From positions 1-64,000 of IMG/VR virus record IMGVR_UViG_3300035698_035307: DNA of 64,000 bases; one strand, given 5' to 3'. Under the pieces are notes generated by a model. It saw only the letters and a program-made list of their open reading frames with translations. It ran no database searches and was not told the origin of the DNA. Position numbers and translations under genes: made by a program. Of this stretch, positions 40,527 to 48,083 are shown piece by piece. The stretch comes from a virus. Every line of letters begins with the position of its first letter. Position 1 is the stretch's first letter.

Positions 40527-41074
40527 GAAAGAAAAGACGTGCTAAAAGGAAAGCTAAGAATAAAAAGACTCACAGGAGAACATATAAACTAAAGCGAGTA
40601 CATTTCGGTTGGTGGAAAAGAAGATTCAATATAATGTTGGACCCACTTAAACCATTTGAAAGAAATGTTCTACTTGACAACCCCCTATTAAAATATTCTG
40701 CAGATGATGACCAATTCGTTCTCATACTCTTTAAGATGTATGACATGCAACGGGATGCAAAAACCCATAACAAACAATTCATTAATCCTTACAATGATAG
40801 TATAACTAATTTTAAAGAGATTCGTAAAGCTTCTAAGAATGTTAATTGGAAATGTGCTATCTGTAGTGAAAAAATCATTTCAACTATTCATAACTTTGAT
40901 GTAGATAATTTCTTATGCCCTATCTGTATGGAAACTCATAGTAAAGGTCAATTTGTAGATGACCGTATTGTACAGTCTTCTGTAAAATTTAGAAAAGCAT
41001 GTGAATATTTATATAAGCATCAGGAAGAAACCTATAAAGAATTTGTTAGGAAGTCCGAACAGGACAGTCGTTAA
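40478..41074 (+). CDS. Basic zinc-binding-like protein
   Basis: A 198-residue protein on the plus strand, overlapping the previous gene by 49 bases in another frame. The first 50 residues are extremely basic (KKRRAKRKAKNKKTHRRTYK). Later CAICSEK and CPICMETH (about 127-152) form a four-cysteine zinc-ribbon-like pair. This combination suggests nucleic-acid binding. The exact start is uncertain: a later ATG at 40634 (MLDPLKPFER) would skip the basic region. It converges with the DUF115-like gene, overlapping its end by 29 bases. Confidence 0.55.
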   Translation: MEDRASEIQKRNKSNVRKKRRAKRKAKNKKTHRRTYKLKRVHFGWWKRRFNIMLDPLKPFERNVLLDNPLLKYSADDDQFVLILFKMYDMQRDAKTHNKQFINPYNDSITNFKEIRKASKNVNWKCAICSEKIISTIHNFDVDNFLCPICMETHSKGQFVDDRIVQSSVKFRKACEYLYKHQEETYKEFVRKSEQDSR

Positions 41075-41843
41075 GTGCATCTTCTACTGTGCACTTTGGA
41101 ATACTTCTTAGTTTTGATTTTGGATTTGCATTCCATAATTCGATACCTTCAGTTTTAAGCAGTTCAAATACCCCATCAAAGTTACCAATCATATTTCGTT
41201 CATAAATCTTATGGTCGTGACGTATACCGTATCCTTCATGCCAATGAGTCTTTCCATCACCAGATTCCATATCGAATCCAAGTAAGTAAATCTTTTTAAC
41301 ACCTAAATGGAAAGCTACATTAATTGCAGCAAAGCCAGAATTGTTTCCAGCTCTTATAAAGTTTGGTCTTTTATCTAGACCTGTCCTACCTGATGTAGTT
41401 AATAGTACTACGTCTGGCGCGAGGCTAGGTGCATTTCTACAAGTAACCTTAATACCTTTAAGACTGTCTATAGCAGGTTTATTCCAACGATAGAATCTCG
41501 CATCCGTCCAGTATACTACTTCTGACCAGGGCATAACCTGAAAAGCTTTATTAATAGCTATTGTATGTTTACCTTTAAGTTGATTCCAATTGAAATTTTT
41601 AAGAGATGGGCCACCTCCTACGATATAAACAGTATCACCATTCCAGATTTTCTTAAGCTTATTGTTCTCATCTCTATGAGGAAGAACATGTGTTCGTTTA
41701 ATTTTATCTTTAGGTACTATCTTTGACATCTTTTGATTTTTAATAGGTGCATTAGTAAATTCCACAGCCTTTTGCTTAGTCTGTTTCTTAACAATACTAG
41801 GTTTTATATTAACTTTACGTTGAATGTTTCGATTAATTGGCAT
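41046..41843 (-). CDS. DUF115/sialyltransferase-like protein
   Basis: A 265-residue protein. Residues 1-60 are basic and probably disordered. Then VYIVGGGPSLKNFNW (about 72-86), HTIAINKAFQVMPWSEVVYW and FIRAGNNSGFAAINVAFHLG with KIYLLGFDM form a Rossmann-like fold seen in DUF115 proteins and CST-type glycosyltransferases. Possible roles are transfer of a sugar in surface or DNA modification, or nucleotide-sugar binding. The gene lies right after a strong terminator, so it needs read-through or an unseen promoter. Confidence 0.65.
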   Translation of the reverse strand: MPINRNIQRKVNIKPSIVKKQTKQKAVEFTNAPIKNQKMSKIVPKDKIKRTHVLPHRDENNKLKKIWNGDTVYIVGGGPSLKNFNWNQLKGKHTIAINKAFQVMPWSEVVYWTDARFYRWNKPAIDSLKGIKVTCRNAPSLAPDVVLLTTSGRTGLDKRPNFIRAGNNSGFAAINVAFHLGVKKIYLLGFDMESGDGKTHWHEGYGIRHDHKIYERNMIGNFDGVFELLKTEGIELWNANPKSKLRSIPKCTVEDALNDCPVRTS

Positions 41844-41860
41844 ACTTAGAAGAGATTAAA

Positions 41861-41883
41861 AAGGCCTACGTATTGTAGGCCTT
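41861..41883 (-). terminator. Intrinsic terminator
   Basis: AAGGCCTAC pairs perfectly with GTAGGCCTT over a 5-base loop and the minus strand continues with further T. It is 8 bases after the stop of the frame ending at 41891. Confidence 0.85.
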
Positions 41884-41890
41884 CTGTTGA

Positions 41891-43501
41891 TTATTTATAT
41901 AAGTTTTTTAAAGCTTCTGAATTAGCTAAAAGATTTCTTATGTTTGATATGTTGTGTTCTACTTTTTCTTGAGTTTCATCAGCTGTTGATTCTTTCTCTT
42001 TCCAGAATGATACAGAAATTTCACCTTTGTCGTTAGCAGTAGTTGGTTTTACTTTCTTAATAATATCTTTCTGTTCATATTTATCTAACTCTTCAGTAGA
42101 TGGTGTTGATTTTGACCAACCTGCATCTTCTAATTCTTTAGCTTTTGTTTCATATTCGCTATTATCAATTTCTTCTGGAGTATCTTCTTCTTTCTTTTCA
42201 GGTTCTTCTTCTTTCTTTTCAGGTTCTTTCTTTGTACCACCTGCATCTCCTAAAGCTTTTTCAATATCATCAATTGCTCTTGATTGAGCTGATACTTCTT
42301 TTGCAGCTGCATCATAGCCAGCAGTATCACCATCTTCTTTAGCCTTGTTCATTTTTTTAACAAGTACTTCCTGTTCACCTTTTGCAATGTCTAAATCAGC
42401 TTGTGCCTTTTCAGCATCAGAAGGTCCTTTTTCTTCGTCTTTAACTTTAGATGTTGCATCAGTATCAGCTGTTCCACCAATCTTTGTGATTTTATCTAAA
42501 TATTCTTTTTCTTTTTCTTGACTAACCTTTCTTGCGTCTTCTTTATCCATCAACTTATTAATATCTGTAATAATAACCTGTCTCTTATGAAGTAACTTAT
42601 AAAGGTCTTTCTCTAATTCATCAATCTTATCTGATGCAGCTTCATCTACACTTTCTTTCTTTACAAGGTTTTTAAGTTTAGAACCAATTCCTCCACCGTC
42701 ATCGTCTTCAGCATCTTGCTTATCTTCTTTCTTTTTATTTTCAGCATCTTCTGCATCTTTCTCTTCAGCTTCAATTTCTCCACCAGCTGCTTCAATATCT
42801 TTTGCAACTGCTTCGATGTTTTTATTAATTCCATCTATTTTTCTTATAAGAGGTGCAACTTTTTCTGCAGAACCATCTTTAACATCTTTAGTGTCAGCTT
42901 TAAGCTTATCAGTCTCGTCCTTTAACCCTGCTTCTAATTCTGTAGAGGCTTGTTGAAGTTCTTTATGTTTTAATTTGAGTTCTTTAATCTTATCAGGAGC
43001 TAATTGAAGTATATCTGCATTGTCAAGTTTGGTTTTTGCAATGGCAGCTTCTGAATCAGCTTTGTATTTTTGATGTATTCTACCTAAATATTTAGAACCA
43101 CCTATTTTATCTGTAAGTTCTTGTTCCATTTTTTCTATCTGAGCCTTTCTGTGGTCAGCTTGTGCATGGAATTTATCAGTTTGTTTCTTAAGCTTTTCTT
43201 TTGCACCTTTAGCTTTTTCTGGGTCCATTTCAGCTATGTCAGCTTTCTGTTTAGAAATTGCAACCTGATGATTAACGTCTTCTATCTTCTTAGAACCAAT
43301 AGCTAAAGTAGCTTGTTTAACTTTCTTAGCTTTTCTTAGATTTGATATTGCTTTAAATATACCAAACCCTAACAATCCAGCACCACCAATTGCAACTCCT
43401 GCTGCAGTCTTAGCTGTGCTGAATCCTTTATCTAATAACGCACCTAAGTCCTGGTCTCCTTCGAAAAGAACATTAGCTTCGTCAATTATTTCAGTTAGAC
43501 T
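41891..43501 (-). CDS. Downstream frame of a frameshifted head-region protein
   Basis: A 536-codon frame joined to the gene at 43495-44208 by a -1 shift. It is open up to 43507, but its first 44 codons (SLTEIIDEANVLFEGDQDLG at the start) contain no ATG. The nearest start is a TTG at 43375. A short hydrophobic stretch (KTAAGVAIGGAGLLGFGIFK) is followed by about 450 residues of charged coiled coil rich in Lys, Glu and Ala, then a terminal domain. LFE before G is a possible prohead protease site. Placed after the capsid gene, it could be a head-core or internal protein. Function unknown. Confidence 0.6.
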   Translation of the reverse strand, partial: SLTEIIDEANVLFEGDQDLGALLDKGFSTAKTAAGVAIGGAGLLGFGIFKAISNLRKAKKVKQATLAIGSKKIEDVNHQVAISKQKADIAEMDPEKAKGAKEKLKKQTDKFHAQADHRKAQIEKMEQELTDKIGGSKYLGRIHQKYKADSEAAIAKTKLDNADILQLAPDKIKELKLKHKELQQASTELEAGLKDETDKLKADTKDVKDGSAEKVAPLIRKIDGINKNIEAVAKDIEAAGGEIEAEEKDAEDAENKKKEDKQDAEDDDGGGIGSKLKNLVKKESVDEAASDKIDELEKDLYKLLHKRQVIITDINKLMDKEDARKVSQEKEKEYLDKITKIGGTADTDATSKVKDEEKGPSDAEKAQADLDIAKGEQEVLVKKMNKAKEDGDTAGYDAAAKEVSAQSRAIDDIEKALGDAGGTKKEPEKKEEEPEKKEEDTPEEIDNSEYETKAKELEDAGWSKSTPSTEELDKYEQKDIIKKVKPTTANDKGEISVSFWKEKESTADETQEKVEHNISNIRNLLANSEALKNLYK

Positions 43502-44208
43502 TTTTTTTTATCCTCATCTTCCTCAGCTTCTTCAGCTGCGGCAGCTTCTTCTTCTTCCTTAAGTTTCTTAGCTTCTGCTTCTTCCTCTAATTTCTTAGAT
43601 TCTTCAAGTTCTTCTTCTTTCTTCTTAGCTTCTGCTTCTTCTTCCTCTAATTTCTTAGATTCTTCAAGTTCTTCTTCTTTCTTCTTAGCTTCTGCTTCTT
43701 CTTCTTCCTTAAGTTTCTTAGCTTCTGCTACTTTTTTAGCTTCTAAAGTTTCTTCGTCTTCTTCTTCGTCATCATCATCTGACTTAGTTGCTGCAGCTTT
43801 TTCTTCTTCTTCTTTCTTCGCAGCTGCTTCTTTTTCTTCTTTCTCTTTATCAGCTTCTTCGCCAGATTTTTCAGAACCTTCTTCTTCGTCGTCATCGCCT
43901 TTTTTCTTTTCGGCATCTTCTTCCTCATCAGATTCTTCTTCTTCGTGCTCATCGCCTTCTTCACCTTCTTCTTCCATTTGGCCTACAAATTCTTCAAAAG
44001 ACATTATCTTATTAAATTCGTTAAGACTAATTACAGTGTCTGCAGTTTTGTGTGCTACATAAAGTTCAAAGATTTCTTCATTCATATGCTGAACATATAA
44101 TGATTCTTCTATATTACTTTCATTCAATGATTTGAACTCATCAAATACTGGTGATTTATTTTCTTTAATACAATTATCGATATAACTGTCAAGTACTTTA
44201 ATTTCCAT
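43495..44208 (-). CDS. Acidic low-complexity head-region protein, upstream frame
   Basis: A 237-residue protein from ATG 44208 (the TTG at 44247 is rejected because the late-promoter motif would lie inside the gene). Residues 1-85 form a normal domain (EIKVLDSYIDNCIKEN, then HMNEEIFELYVAHKTADTVI). The rest is Glu/Lys/Asp/Ala repeat with duplicated AKKKEEELEESKKLEE units. It ends in KKKV directly after nine A residues, where a -1 shift would continue into the frame ending at 41891 and give about 772 residues. An acidic, helical core-like protein beside the capsid gene fits a scaffold or internal protein. Confidence 0.6.
   Translation of the reverse strand: MEIKVLDSYIDNCIKENKSPVFDEFKSLNESNIEESLYVQHMNEEIFELYVAHKTADTVISLNEFNKIMSFEEFVGQMEEEGEEGDEHEEEESDEEEDAEKKKGDDDEEEGSEKSGEEADKEKEEKEAAAKKEEEEKAAATKSDDDDEEEDEETLEAKKVAEAKKLKEEEEAEAKKKEEELEESKKLEEEEAEAKKKEEELEESKKLEEEAEAKKLKEEEEAAAAEEAEEDEDKKKV
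43501..43509 (-). other. A9 slippery run, candidate -1 frameshift site
   Basis: On the minus strand the codons GAT AAA AAA AAA GTC TAA end the upstream frame. Slipping back one base gives AGT CTA ACT GAA and enters the 536-codon downstream frame. It may be programmed slippage, transcriptional slippage or a homopolymer base-call error. Confidence 0.6.
43571..43703 (-). repeat. Tandem 57-60-base repeat in acidic coding region
   Basis: Two near-identical copies of about 60 bases (for example the CTTCCTCTAATTTCTTAGAT segment at 43581 and 43641), plus a partial third. They code the E/K/A repeats. Confidence 0.7.
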
Positions 44209-44231
44209 ATTGTACAATTTTTTTCTTTGTT

Positions 44232-44239
44232 TATATATC
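44232..44239 (-). promoter_or_regulatory. Late-promoter-like octamer GATATATA
   Basis: GATATATAAAC on the minus strand, 24 bases before ATG 44208. It supports that start over the TTG at 44247. Confidence 0.6.
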
Positions 44240-44240
44240 T

Positions 44241-44397
44241 CTGACAAATACTCGAACCATTGTCAAAATTAGCTGAGAACCCAGCTGGTTTATCATGTCT
44301 TACTTAAGTTATTACAATAGAATGAATCTACATCATTGTGCGAACTGACCTAATCAGTCTAATTAGTATTTCAATGGTATCATATAACCCAAAAAAA
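44241..44397. other. Gene-free spacer with two small hairpins
   Basis: No reading frame or RNA gene is seen between the capsid terminator and the next promoter. Two inverted repeats occur: TGACAA...TTGTCA (44242-44265) and AGCTG...CAGCT (44271-44286). They may be remnants of regulatory structure or a small RNA. Confidence 0.3.
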
Positions 44398-44416
44398 GGA
44401 ACTCACTAGGAGTTCC
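44398..44416 (-). terminator. Intrinsic terminator after the major capsid gene
   Basis: On the minus strand GGAACTC pairs with GAGTTCC over a 5-base loop and seven T follow. It is about 25 bases after the capsid stop. Confidence 0.85.
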
Positions 44417-44440
44417 TTTATAATATAATTAATCAATCGA

Positions 44441-46135
44441 TTAAATCATTTGGAAAGTGCTGAAGTCAACACCGAATGTGTAGTAATATAATTGAGGGTG
44501 GAAACCTGCTTCAACTAATGCATATCTAGACTTGATAGCAATTTTAGGAGCCATTGTTCCTTCTGCAATTGTAGATACTGATTCTGCCATTAAATAAGGC
44601 ATGAATACAAGACCTGGTGAATTACCGTCACCTTTTCTTCCAACTAATACTCTGTTGTCATTCCAACCCATATATGGGTCAACGTATACTGTTACGCCTG
44701 CTACTTGTCCTACTGGATAAAGTGAACCACCTTGTTGATTAAACGTGTTGGCCATTGCGTAAGGTACGAAACCTGAGATATCTTGTAAAGCTGTTGCAAC
44801 TTGTCCGTTAGTTACTGCGAAGTTTGCTGCTCCTCTTCTACCTCTGATTGATACAAGGTTACTTGCTGCTAAAATTCTAGAAAGAATTTGTCTTTGAAGT
44901 GTTCCTTTGTTATCACCTGCTGTTGGTGTTGATGCTGGTACATTACCAGTAACTACTGCATTTCCTTCGTTGTCGTTTCCTAATGCGAAAGTTGTAGTAC
45001 CACCTGTTGCGATGTATAATGAAAGCTGAGTGCTATCATAAGCTTCAATCTGGCTATTATTAGTGTTACCTAATGCGAATAATCTGTCTAAGATATTCTT
45101 GTTAATTGATTGAGTAAGTTCGTTAGTAAGAATTGCTTCTACTTGAGCTACTGCGTCAATACCGAATTGTTTTAAATCTTGGATTTGCTCTCTAGTAACT
45201 GCTGCTGCTACTTGGAAAGTTTTAGCTTCAACTGACTTGTTGAATAAACTAAGACCCATAATGTTATCTTGTTGTGATTCACCTTCGCCTCTTGAATAAG
45301 GAGAGTTAGAATTAAACGTAGAACCAGCAAGTCCTGATAATCCGCTACCTGAGAATCCAGTAATATGGTCTTCAAGTGCTTTTACTAATTCAGCTGCACC
45401 GTCTATTTCTAGAACATCAGTTGATGCATTCTGTGTAGTATGGTTAGAGAATAAGCTATTACCTGCTGTAATTGCCATACCTAATGTGTCGTTAGGAGTT
45501 GCAAGACCTTTAGCATAAGTAGTTGCAGCAACACCTGTTGAAGTTTCTACTTTAAAGATTGGATAGTTATCAATTCTAGAGTTACCTACAAAGGTTAATC
45601 TGAATGTTGCAGTTGTTGAACCAGCTGCTATTTGTGTGTATGCTACATCACCTTCTGCTAATGCCGCTGCTCCAGTTGATGCTGTTGCTGGGAATTTAAC
45701 TAATAATGGTGCTTCAGTTCCATCAGTTCCACCTGTTACAGCGCCGATAGTACCACCTGCATATACAAAGTCTAAATAAGTCATCATTCCAAGAGGACCA
45801 CTCATTGGAATAACAGGTACTAAATCAAGTCCAATAGTTTGTGCTGCTACTTGCAATGCAAGTGGAAGTAAACTATAAGCTTTGTCACCAGAACCAGTTG
45901 TTTGGCTAGTGAATGCATTTTGTGTACCTGGGTCACCTGGAAGTGTTACTGGTCCCATACCTGGAACGTTCATACCTGGATTAAGGTGTACTAAGTTGTT
46001 CGCATCTTCGTAAAGATTGTGAAAGTGAGCGTATTTCGACATCCAACCAAGTTTATTAGCGTCTTCAACGCCAGTTGCTTCCTTGATAATAGGAGTCCAT
46101 GTTGCTCTAACTTCTGCTTCGTTTATAAGTTTCAT
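44441..46135 (-). CDS. gp23: Major capsid protein, gp23-like
   Basis: A 564-residue HK97-fold capsid protein of the T4 gp23 family. Recognisable blocks are GPLGMMTYLDFVYAGG (about 112-127), the F-x-V-A-A-A-V-T-R-E-Q-I-x-D-L-K-x-F-G-I-D-A-V helix (about 313-337), and STIAEGTMAPKIAIKSRYA near the C-terminus. T4 gp23 has 521 residues and loses 65 N-terminal residues to the protease. Here IIKEATG near residue 20 or a later site may be the cut. A Thr/Gly-rich insertion (about 125-260) could form a surface domain. It lies 48 bases after the protease gene. Confidence 0.92.
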   Translation of the reverse strand: MKLINEAEVRATWTPIIKEATGVEDANKLGWMSKYAHFHNLYEDANNLVHLNPGMNVPGMGPVTLPGDPGTQNAFTSQTTGSGDKAYSLLPLALQVAAQTIGLDLVPVIPMSGPLGMMTYLDFVYAGGTIGAVTGGTDGTEAPLLVKFPATASTGAAALAEGDVAYTQIAAGSTTATFRLTFVGNSRIDNYPIFKVETSTGVAATTYAKGLATPNDTLGMAITAGNSLFSNHTTQNASTDVLEIDGAAELVKALEDHITGFSGSGLSGLAGSTFNSNSPYSRGEGESQQDNIMGLSLFNKSVEAKTFQVAAAVTREQIQDLKQFGIDAVAQVEAILTNELTQSINKNILDRLFALGNTNNSQIEAYDSTQLSLYIATGGTTTFALGNDNEGNAVVTGNVPASTPTAGDNKGTLQRQILSRILAASNLVSIRGRRGAANFAVTNGQVATALQDISGFVPYAMANTFNQQGGSLYPVGQVAGVTVYVDPYMGWNDNRVLVGRKGDGNSPGLVFMPYLMAESVSTIAEGTMAPKIAIKSRYALVEAGFHPQLYYYTFGVDFSTFQMI

Positions 46136-46183
46136 GTGTATTTTTACTTTTTTTCTTTTTCGTTTGTTTTTTTCGAATGGCTT

Positions 46184-48013
46184 TTAATATTTACCATTCA
46201 TTCTTTTAACAGATTGGATTATATATTGCGCTTTCGATTCGTCAATTGCGGTATTTTCAACTTTCGCTGTAGTTTTACTTTCATTAACTTTCTCAATTAC
46301 AATAGAAACATCTCTTAAATCTCTTGTTTGCCAGAAATTATCAATCTGGTACTGAGTGTCTAATTTTGAGTATTTCGATTCGGCTATAATCTGATTCTTT
46401 TTAGCTTCGCTTAATTTATCCCATGTTTCACGGTATTCTGTTCCCATGTCTCTGATAAATCCAAGACCATCATTCTTTTCCTCTGGCTTAATTGCCGTTT
46501 CATAAATCTGTTCTACTTGTTCTTTATTAAAGTAGTTCTTGCCTTCAAACGCCTTTACAACGACGGTTTGTTTTTCTGCATCAAGTGCATAAAATCCGTC
46601 TTGCTTCTCTTTTGGTAAAAATTGCATGAAATGCATTGTACCTTCTACTGTTTGCTTCTTAGCAGATTCGAGAATCATATTTAATTTTTCTGAAATTTCT
46701 TCTTTATAATCTTTTGGTTTAGTTTCCACTTTTGTATCGTTTGTGTTCGTATTAGTATTCGCATTCTCTTCAACATGAACTGCTGCAGATTTGTTTACGA
46801 ATTTGTTGAATTTTTCTCCAACTGTATTTGAATAGTTACCAACGTTCTCAAGATTACCTTTAAGGTATTCGGTATAGTTAACGTGCTTGTTAAAACCTTC
46901 ACCTAAATAGTTTGTATATTTAGCTAAATCATTTGAACTTTCACCTATATATTTTGAGTATTCTTTTATTTGGTTTGCTCCAGTTGCTACGTGCTCAATA
47001 TACTTAATTGCTTTTTCTAATTCTGCACCTTGATACTCACCAAAGTTAATACCTTGATTAGTCTTTTCTGCAACGTGGTTTAAATGTTTTACTACGGTTT
47101 CTAATGTTTCGCTTAAGTAATTGCTAAATTCTACAGATTTGTTAGCACCTTCGCCAACATGTCCTGAATAATCTTTAACTTTATTTAAACCTTCAGTAAG
47201 ATAATTGTTATGACTAACTAATTTATCTACGTTACCACCGATATAGTTAACATATTCAAATAATTGATTAACCTTCTGTGCTATTGCTTCAGAATATTCA
47301 ATACCTGATTCTGTTTTGGTTTCTTTCAGTGCACCTTTTAAACCAGTGATTTCTTCTGAAATATATTTTGACCATTTTTCAAAATCCGGAGTTGAAACAA
47401 ATTTATTATCTTCCATGTTCTCAGGGTTATTTTCTTTAATATATGTATCGCGGAAAAAGTCTTCTGGTACTTCAAAAACATGAACGTTATCATCATTTGT
47501 AAAACCGTACTGCTCATTCACTCTTTTCAGCTGTGCATTTGCAAATCCAGGGTCAGCAACTAAGTCATAAGTAAATAATTTCTTAATTCTAACGTGTCCA
47601 TTAGATTCTACAACACCTGCTGCTCTAGATGAGATATGAAGTGGTACGCCACCTTCTGCAAGTGCTTGGGCTTCTTTACCATGTGTAGTATCCAGTAATC
47701 TGATTCTTCCTAATACTTGTTTAGATTCTTTATCGTATTCTAGTTTCTCTATAACGTGTGAAGCTTTTGATAAAGAAACGTCAAAGTTTTGTGGATGGTC
47801 TAATTCACCTAATAATGTTCCAGCGCCAATTTTCTCTTGTAAGCCTTCAATCTGTGGTAAATATTCTGATTCATCATATATTCTTCCGTTCTTATTCTTG
47901 ACTCCTATTTCGCCAAAAATACCTTCAAACACATAATTACCATTTTCATCCTTCTGTACCTGTACAGCAGGAGCTGTCTCTAAAATTAGAAGGTGTTTTA
48001 ATTGTTCTGACAT
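46184..48013 (-). CDS. gp21: Prohead protease fused to a repeat-containing scaffold
   Basis: A 609-residue protein. Residues 1-190 match the T4 gp21 prohead protease: GIFGEIGVKNKNGRIY (31-46), GELDHPQNFDVSLSKASHVI with likely catalytic His73, and PLHISSRAAG with Ser128/129. T4 gp21 has only 212 residues. Residues 257-410 are eleven gap-free repeats of 14 residues, [YH]-[LVI]-x-E-x-x-N-x-x-x-x-[YF]-[ST]-x, expected to form a long helical rod. A further helical region follows (410-609). In T4 the scaffold gp22 is a separate gene right after gp21, so this protein probably combines protease and core scaffold, as in HK97-type or jumbo-phage fusions. Confidence 0.82.
   Translation of the reverse strand: MSEQLKHLLILETAPAVQVQKDENGNYVFEGIFGEIGVKNKNGRIYDESEYLPQIEGLQEKIGAGTLLGELDHPQNFDVSLSKASHVIEKLEYDKESKQVLGRIRLLDTTHGKEAQALAEGGVPLHISSRAAGVVESNGHVRIKKLFTYDLVADPGFANAQLKRVNEQYGFTNDDNVHVFEVPEDFFRDTYIKENNPENMEDNKFVSTPDFEKWSKYISEEITGLKGALKETKTESGIEYSEAIAQKVNQLFEYVNYIGGNVDKLVSHNNYLTEGLNKVKDYSGHVGEGANKSVEFSNYLSETLETVVKHLNHVAEKTNQGINFGEYQGAELEKAIKYIEHVATGANQIKEYSKYIGESSNDLAKYTNYLGEGFNKHVNYTEYLKGNLENVGNYSNTVGEKFNKFVNKSAAVHVEENANTNTNTNDTKVETKPKDYKEEISEKLNMILESAKKQTVEGTMHFMQFLPKEKQDGFYALDAEKQTVVVKAFEGKNYFNKEQVEQIYETAIKPEEKNDGLGFIRDMGTEYRETWDKLSEAKKNQIIAESKYSKLDTQYQIDNFWQTRDLRDVSIVIEKVNESKTTAKVENTAIDESKAQYIIQSVKRMNGKY
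46784..47245 (-). repeat. Eleven tandem 42-base repeats coding a 14-residue module
   Basis: Residues 257-410 of the protease-scaffold protein, for example YLTEGLNKVKDYSG, HVGEGANKSVEFSN and YIGESSNDLAKYTN. Copies are diverged at DNA level but all keep exactly 14 residues. Y-type and H-type starts mix. Confidence 0.8.
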
Positions 48014-48042
48014 ATATGTAGATTAATTTTTTTTTATATATT

Positions 48043-48050
48043 TATATATC
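48043..48050 (-). promoter_or_regulatory. Late-promoter-like octamer GATATATA
   Basis: GATATATAAATATATAAA on the minus strand, 30 bases before the protease ATG at 48013. It contains TATAAATA. Confidence 0.65.
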
Positions 48051-48083
48051 TTGCGAAAAACTTAGTGCATTTCGCACAAGATA

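Noticed and set aside
44250-44300. GGTTCGAG on the minus strand, like a tRNA T-loop
   Set aside because: The flanking bases do not pair as a T-stem, and no acceptor, D or anticodon arms can be built around it. No tRNA gene is supported.
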